From contig CAMYOG010000006.1 in the NCBI GenBank assembly GCA_947259925.1, forward strand, positions 62,001 to 126,000: a stretch of DNA of 64,000 bases, given 5' to 3'. Positions 59,591 to 64,000 of the stretch are shown here, piece by piece (position 1 is the stretch's first letter; every line of letters starts with the position of its first letter). The stretch is from Thermoanaerobaculia bacterium. GTDB lineage: Bacteria; Acidobacteriota; Thermoanaerobaculia; Multivoradales; JAHEKO01. The notes beneath the pieces are model-generated. The model made no database searches, was not told the DNA's origin, and saw only the letters and a program-made list of their open reading frames with translations. The translations under genes and the position numbers were made by a program.

Positions 59591-61518
59591 TCGGCGAACT
59601 TGACCGTCACCTCGTCCAGGCTCACCTGCGAGCCGACGAGGGTGACCCGATCGCCGATCTCCAACTCGGTGTAGCCGTGGGAGATCAGGCTGGCGCCGTT
59701 GCGACTGACCGACAGGACCAACGTGTCGAGCGGCAGCTTGAGATCGCGCAGTGCGACCTTGTGCAGCAGCGGATTGAGCACCTTGATCTCGGCTACCTCC
59801 TGGTCGCGTCCCATGCCGAGCAGGAGCTCGGTCGCGGTCGGCGAGCGAACGAAGTGGTCGAGCAGGCTCACCAGGGCGGTCGCCGGGTCGATGATCGTCG
59901 CGCCGAGCTCCGTGTAGCGGGGCCAGCGCTCGCGATCGTCCGACTGGACGATGACGTTCTTGGTTCCGAAGCGCTCGAACGCCAGCTCGCACAGACGCTC
60001 GTTCTCGTCGTCCGGGAGGAGGGTGACGATCGCCTGGGCCTTGTCAACTCCGATGGCGATCAGGGTCTCCGGCTCGAGATCGTCCAGGAAGACGATCTCG
60101 AACTCGGAGCCGTTGTCGCGCGGCTCCGCCCGGCGGTCCTCACCGCGCGCGGCGACCTTCACCTGCCAGCCGTGGGCGTTCAGCTGTCGCGCCAGTGCCA
60201 GTGACTGGCCGTCTAGGCCGAAGACGATCGCCAGCGGCGTGCCGCGCAGGTCGCGACGGCCCGCCCGGACCCGGGCCTCGCCAGCCAGGTTGAGCGCCCA
60301 CTTGAAGAGCGGCGGGCCGACGATCTGGTTGAGCACGATGACCGAGATGATCAGGGTGGCGAAGGAGCCGCCCCAGGCCGGAAACTCGGCCGCCACCTCC
60401 TTGGCCAGACCGAGGCCGATCCCCGCCTGGGTGATGAACGCCATCCAGCCGATCCGGTTGAGTCGCGCCGGATCGCCCGCCGCCGTACCACCCAGGAAAG
60501 AACCGATACCGATCGCGACGACGCGGACGGCGAACAGCGCCAGCGCGATCTGCCAGGTCGTTGCCAGTACGTCGAGAGCCAGCGACGCTCCGGCGAGCGT
60601 GAAGAAGAGCGTGTAGACCGGCGGGCTGGCGTCGTCGAGAACCCGCCGAAACGAGGTGCGGAAGCCGGTGAAGTTGGTGACCACGAAGCCGGCCACCATG
60701 CAGATCAGGAGCGGCTCGAGGAGCACCTCGAACGGCCAGTGCTCGTGGGTCAGCCCGCGCACGGTCGCCGAGAAGGTGAAGACCAGGAAGCCGAGGAAGA
60801 GCAACAGACCCGCCCGCACCGATCTGCTCCTCGGCAGAGAAACGAGGAGCGGCACCAGCTTGCCGGCCGCGAAGCCCAGGCCGATGGAGACCAGGATCTC
60901 GGCGAGGACGAGCGCCACGACGGCCAGGTCGAAGCCGAGTTGGGTGAGTAGCGCGTCCGCCACCGAGGAGCAGAACGCGAACAGGACGATGACCACCACG
61001 TCCATCGTCACGGTCACGCCCAGGACCATGCGCGTGAACGGGCCACGCGCCCGGAGCTCGTTGACCACCGCGATCGCCGACGAAGGGGAGCGCGCCACCA
61101 TCACCGCGCCGGCCAGAATCGCGACCGCCACCCTACCGCTCGCCGGCATTCCGTTCAGGAACGGCAAGGTGTCGGCGATCAGGTAGACGACGGTACTGGC
61201 GAGCGTGAAGGTGCTCGCCACCAGGCCGAGGGTCACCCAACGGATACTGCGGAAGCTGCCGCGCATCTCGTGCAGGTTGAGCTCCGACCCGGCGGCGAAG
61301 GCGATGAAGGCGAGCGCCACCTGATCGATGAATCGGAGCTTGGGCAGCGCCTCGGTCGGGATCAGCCCGAGCGCGTACGGCCCGGCGAGAATGCCGGTGA
61401 ACAGAAAGCCGGTGATCAGCGGCAGCCGCCAGCGCGTGAACGCCTCGCCGATGGTGCTCGCCGACAGGGCGATCAGGCCTACGGCGGCGAGCGGGAGCAC
61501 GAACTCGATCAGGTTCAT
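59587..61518 (-). CDS. Kef-type monovalent cation:proton antiporter with TrkA domains
   Basis: 643 residues from the ATG at 61518. The first 400 form a CPA2 antiporter membrane domain of about 13 helices (ITGFLFTGILAGPYALGL, AFIAFAAGSELN, AVMVARSPSSAIAVVNELRARG). A Rossmann-type TrkA-N domain follows (about 435-560, with VKVAARGEDRR and VTLLPDDENERLCELAFERFG), then a TrkA-C domain (about 575-643, ending DRVTLVGSQVSLDEVTVKF). The Rossmann and TrkA-C parts should sense nucleotides and gate K+ or Na+/H+ exchange. The TrkA-N glycine motif is weak (VFGLDGQSLALAR), so nucleotide binding is less certain. The last 4 bases overlap the SUMF1 gene end. Confidence 0.88.
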   Translation of the reverse strand: MNLIEFVLPLAAVGLIALSASTIGEAFTRWRLPLITGFLFTGILAGPYALGLIPTEALPKLRFIDQVALAFIAFAAGSELNLHEMRGSFRSIRWVTLGLVASTFTLASTVVYLIADTLPFLNGMPASGRVAVAILAGAVMVARSPSSAIAVVNELRARGPFTRMVLGVTVTMDVVVIVLFAFCSSVADALLTQLGFDLAVVALVLAEILVSIGLGFAAGKLVPLLVSLPRSRSVRAGLLLFLGFLVFTFSATVRGLTHEHWPFEVLLEPLLICMVAGFVVTNFTGFRTSFRRVLDDASPPVYTLFFTLAGASLALDVLATTWQIALALFAVRVVAIGIGSFLGGTAAGDPARLNRIGWMAFITQAGIGLGLAKEVAAEFPAWGGSFATLIISVIVLNQIVGPPLFKWALNLAGEARVRAGRRDLRGTPLAIVFGLDGQSLALARQLNAHGWQVKVAARGEDRRAEPRDNGSEFEIVFLDDLEPETLIAIGVDKAQAIVTLLPDDENERLCELAFERFGTKNVIVQSDDRERWPRYTELGATIIDPATALVSLLDHFVRSPTATELLLGMGRDQEVAEIKVLNPLLHKVALRDLKLPLDTLVLSVSRNGASLISHGYTELEIGDRVTLVGSQVSLDEVTVKFAD

Positions 61519-61625
61519 CGGAGCCGGGGGCTTCGGACAACCGAGGCGGCGTGGGAGGGATCTCAACCCTAGCACCCGGCGCCAGGCGATGGTGCAACGC
61601 GTTGCACACCGCCGACGCTCTACGT

Positions 61626-61644
61626 CGCCGGGCTTGACCCGGCG
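61626..61644 (+). promoter_or_regulatory. Hairpin in the terC 5' region
   Basis: CGCCGGG and CCCGGCG pair around CTTGA, 48 bases before the terC start. It could be a leader-RNA structure. I looked for a yybP-ykoY manganese riboswitch here, as such elements precede many terC genes, but the conserved sequence is not recognisable. Confidence 0.25.
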
Positions 61645-61691
61645 GGGCGAGGTGGAGAGGATCGCCCGGAGACCGACCGAAGGAGGCGACC

Positions 61692-62468
61692 ATGGAGACC
61701 ATTCTGGGCAATCTCGTTACCCTCGCGCTGCTGACGCTGCTGCAAGCGGTCCTCGGGTTCGACAATCTGCTCTACATCTCGCTCGAGTCGAAGCGCGCGC
61801 CGGAGGAGCACCAGTCGAAGGTCCGCAAGCTCGGCATCGGCCTCGCGGTCTTGCTCCGGATCGCGCTCCTCTTCATCCTGGTGAACCTGATCCGCTTCGT
61901 ACAGGATCCGTTCTTCGCCCTGCACTGGGCCGGCGTCGCCGAGGGTGAGTTCAACCTGCACAGCGTGATCGTGCTGGCCGGCGGTGTCTTCATCGTCTAC
62001 ACGGCGACCAAGGAGATCTTCCACATGCTGAGCGTGGATGACCTCGAGCACGATGAGCGCAAGTCGAAGTCGGTCGGCCAGGTGGTCTTCTGGATCGTCC
62101 TGATGAACCTGGTCTTCTCGTTCGACTCGATCCTCTCAGCCATCGCGCTCACCGACGTCTTCTGGGTGATGGCGACGGCGATCGTCATCGGCGGGGCCCT
62201 GATGATCTGGCTCGCCGATCGGGTGTCGACGTTTCTGCAGAAGAACCGGATGTACGAGGTGCTCGGGCTGTTCATCCTGTTCGTGGTCGGCATCATGCTC
62301 CTGACCGAAGGCGGGCATCTTGCACACCTCACTCTCTTCGGCCAGGCGATCTCGCCGATGACCAAGACCACGTTCTACTTCGTGATCGGCGTGCTGGTGC
62401 TGACCGACGTCGTCCAGTCGCGCTACCGGAAGAAGCTGATGCGACAGAAGGCGGGTGTTGCCACCTGA
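61692..62468 (+). CDS. TerC-family integral membrane protein
   Basis: 258 residues from an ATG with GGAGG seven bases before it. Seven to eight helices. The paired acidic signatures of the family are LLQAVLGFDNLLYISLESKR near the start and LMNLVFSFDSILSAIALTD in the middle; the aspartates are thought to bind metal. TerC/Alx-type proteins export Mn2+ or help metallate exoenzymes, and some give tellurite resistance. Here no other tellurite genes are present, so a manganese or secretion role is more likely. Confidence 0.9.
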   Translation: METILGNLVTLALLTLLQAVLGFDNLLYISLESKRAPEEHQSKVRKLGIGLAVLLRIALLFILVNLIRFVQDPFFALHWAGVAEGEFNLHSVIVLAGGVFIVYTATKEIFHMLSVDDLEHDERKSKSVGQVVFWIVLMNLVFSFDSILSAIALTDVFWVMATAIVIGGALMIWLADRVSTFLQKNRMYEVLGLFILFVVGIMLLTEGGHLAHLTLFGQAISPMTKTTFYFVIGVLVLTDVVQSRYRKKLMRQKAGVAT

Positions 62469-62580
62469 CGACCAAGCGACCCGGCCGGTCGCGCCGACGT
62501 CCCGCGGCGAGTAGAGAGCTCGCTCGTGCTGTTTCGGGAGACAGATAGGCCCATTGCAGAACGGAAACAGGGAGATACAG

Positions 62581-64000
62581 ATGCCACGTTCGCTGCTCAT
62601 GCTCATCACGTGCTTGCCGCTGGTCGCCCTCGAGCGATCGGCTGTCGCCGACGAAGAGTCGTTGTTCAATCCCTTCACGTACGACTACGCTACCGAGGCT
62701 GCCATCGCTGCCGATATCGACGTGGACAATCCCGATCCGGCCCGGCTGCGCGAGATCTTTGCCAAGCGCAGAGCGCGTGTCATCGAAGCCATCCCTGCCG
62801 GTGCGATGCTGGTTTTCTCGGTCGAGCGTGCGCAGGAGCGGCGACTCGAGTTCCAGGTGCCACACTCCGACAATCACGACTTCATCTACCTGACGGGCCT
62901 GGACGGGATCGACAGCCTCGATTCCGCGATACTGCTGCTACCGGCACACGCCGAGGCCGGGGGGCGGCTCGATGAGGACCCGCGCGATCGCGTGGCCCTA
63001 TACACCTCCGGGGACGCCGCCGCCCTATCGAGTCGAACCGGTATCGCGGACGTGCGACCGTTCTCGAAGCTGGAGGAAGACCTGTCGGTGGCACTGACAG
63101 ACTTCCGCGACTGGCGCGTCACGCAGGTCCGTCGTTACCCCCTGGCCGCCGCGCTGTCGCGCGCCTGGGGCAGCCGCAACAAGGTTCTGTATCTCAATTA
63201 CCCGCGCTTCTTCCGCCTCGGCATGCCCGAACCGGCCCGTATCGAAACGTTCGAGCGCATCCGCCGGTTCTCGCCAGAGATCGCCCTGCGCGACTCGGCG
63301 GACATCCTGGACCAGGTGCGCATGCTGCAGGACTCCTGGTCATTGGCGAATCTGCGCCGCGCTGTCGAGATCACCAGCGACGGCGTGGTCGAGGCGCTGC
63401 GTGCGGCACGGCCCGGCATGACCGAGAAGGAGGTCATGGAGGTGATGGACTTCGTGTACAGGTACCACGGTGCGACGCTCGGCTTCCCGACCTCGGTGCG
63501 CCGCGAGACCGGCCACCGTCCCGAGGCCGAGCCGAGCGTCCCGGAGGGCTGGATCGAGTTCGTGCCGCGTTCTGGTGGCGCCGTCATCGAGTCCGGCGAC
63601 ATGGTCTGGACCGATACCGGTGCAGCCTTCAATCACTACTCGGCGGACATTCAGCGCAACATCCCGGTCGACGGCAGCTTCACTGCCGAGCAGCGTCGTC
63701 TGTACGAGATCGCTCTCGATGTGCAAACCACCGTCATCGAGATGGTACGACCGGGTGTCACCTGGTGGGAGCTACACGATCAGGCGATACAGATGCTGCG
63801 CGACGCGGGCGGCTACGACGTCGATTACTACTACGGCATCGGGCACTTCATCGGCATGGAAGTACACGACGAGGGCGACTACAGCGTGCCGTTGCAGCCG
63901 GGCATGGTGCTGTCCATCGAGCAGGGTGTGATGAAGCCCGGCGAGCCCCGCATCGCATTCGAGGACGACGTGCTGGTTACCGAAGAGGGATTCGAGTGGC
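62581..64000 (+). CDS. Exported Xaa-Pro aminopeptidase, M24 family (3' end outside window)
   Basis: 473 codons visible from the ATG at 62581; GGGAGAT precedes it. The N-terminus (RSLLMLITCLPLVALERSAVA) is a signal peptide. An N-terminal aminopeptidase-P domain (about 40-230, SDNHDFIYLTGLDG) is followed by the creatinase-fold catalytic domain with all five metal-ligand blocks: VWTDTGA (D), YSADIQRN (D), YYYGIGHFIGMEVHD (H), LSIEQG (E) and AFEDDVLVT (E). It releases N-terminal residues before proline, here outside the cytoplasm. A few C-terminal residues lie past the window. Confidence 0.92.
   Translation, partial: MPRSLLMLITCLPLVALERSAVADEESLFNPFTYDYATEAAIAADIDVDNPDPARLREIFAKRRARVIEAIPAGAMLVFSVERAQERRLEFQVPHSDNHDFIYLTGLDGIDSLDSAILLLPAHAEAGGRLDEDPRDRVALYTSGDAAALSSRTGIADVRPFSKLEEDLSVALTDFRDWRVTQVRRYPLAAALSRAWGSRNKVLYLNYPRFFRLGMPEPARIETFERIRRFSPEIALRDSADILDQVRMLQDSWSLANLRRAVEITSDGVVEALRAARPGMTEKEVMEVMDFVYRYHGATLGFPTSVRRETGHRPEAEPSVPEGWIEFVPRSGGAVIESGDMVWTDTGAAFNHYSADIQRNIPVDGSFTAEQRRLYEIALDVQTTVIEMVRPGVTWWELHDQAIQMLRDAGGYDVDYYYGIGHFIGMEVHDEGDYSVPLQPGMVLSIEQGVMKPGEPRIAFEDDVLVTEEGFEW

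Noticed and set aside
61519-61691. yybP-ykoY manganese riboswitch before terC
   Set aside because: The region has a short G/C hairpin, but I could not find the conserved riboswitch core. A covariance-model search would be decisive.
1-64000. CRISPR arrays, tRNA/rRNA genes, insertion sequences, prophage or integrative elements
   Set aside because: I looked for direct-repeat arrays, tRNA T-loop-like motifs, transposases and integrases and saw none. The only clear tandem repeat is inside the subtilase gene.
62581-64000. Horizontal transfer of the M24 peptidase gene
   Set aside because: The upstream spacer and some codons look slightly less biased, but the effect is small and I cannot quantify it here. 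Codon-usage comparison would decide.

Overview
The window is about 64 kb of uniformly GC-rich, densely coding bacterial chromosome. I see no tRNA, rRNA, CRISPR array, insertion sequence or phage gene. The gene content suggests Acidobacteriota, possibly a Thermoanaerobaculia-like lineage. Pointers are a VWFA-related secreted protein, a Ser/Thr kinase with a cytoplasmic PknB-type domain followed by one membrane span and TPR-like repeats, a very large secreted BNR/sortilin-type protein, a TonB receptor with a carboxypeptidase-like N-terminal domain, many lipoproteins and secreted hydrolases, and a hopanoid-type glycosyltransferase (hpnB-like). This placement is inference from gene families, not from a marker gene.

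Layout. 1-5.8 kb: end of an hpnB-like gene, a small membrane protein, a type-2 hydroxyacyl-CoA dehydrogenase-like SDR, a VOC protein, a VWFA-related protein, a MOSC protein and an alpha/beta hydrolase. 5.8-10.6 kb: GlsB-type membrane protein, TonB receptor, and a NatA/NatB-like ABC exporter pair with overlapping genes. 10.6-14.5 kb: PilZ protein, exonuclease III, a secreted intradiol dioxygenase and a divergent PLP decarboxylase. 14.7-18.4 kb: a tight four-gene cassette (coiled-coil protein, membrane-anchored OmpA-domain protein, Ras-like small GTPase, PP2C phosphatase) with GTGA stop/start overlaps. It is the best candidate here for a poorly described system. 18.7-25.4 kb: an unusual subtilase, a lipoprotein amidohydrolase, an FkbM methyltransferase and a two-DTG aspartic protease.

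25.4-36.4 kb: the 1,099-residue BNR protein, an ATP-cone/uridine-kinase fusion, a LysM-FecR protein, a sodium:solute symporter, an NHL-NTF2 protein and a DUF4397 protein ending at a strong terminator. 36.5-41.4 kb: zinc-ribbon membrane protein, an SCP2-R2lox fusion, a broken SRPBCC gene next to a YceH (DUF480) protein, a sialidase-like BNR protein and a small secreted protein. 41.5-44.9 kb: a surface-glycan cassette (flippase, GT4, sulfotransferase) with overlapping stops and starts. 44.9-50.6 kb: DUF481 outer-membrane protein, a TM-helix-repeat channel with a textbook terminator, a dienelactone hydrolase-like lipoprotein, a PATAN/DUF4388 protein and a degenerate cNMP-domain protein. 50.6-64 kb: formate-THF ligase, Ser/Thr kinase, DUF885 lipoprotein, NSS transporter, CPBP protease, SUMF1-domain protein, Kef-type antiporter, TerC protein, and a secreted M24 aminopeptidase cut by the window end.

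How they fit together. Most genes act at or outside the envelope: secreted peptidases, symporters, the ABC exporter, surface glycan synthesis. This fits a heterotroph that scavenges peptides and amino acids. Signalling is rich in PilZ, PATAN, cNMP-like, Ser/Thr kinase, PP2C and small-GTPase modules. True multi-gene operons are few and short.
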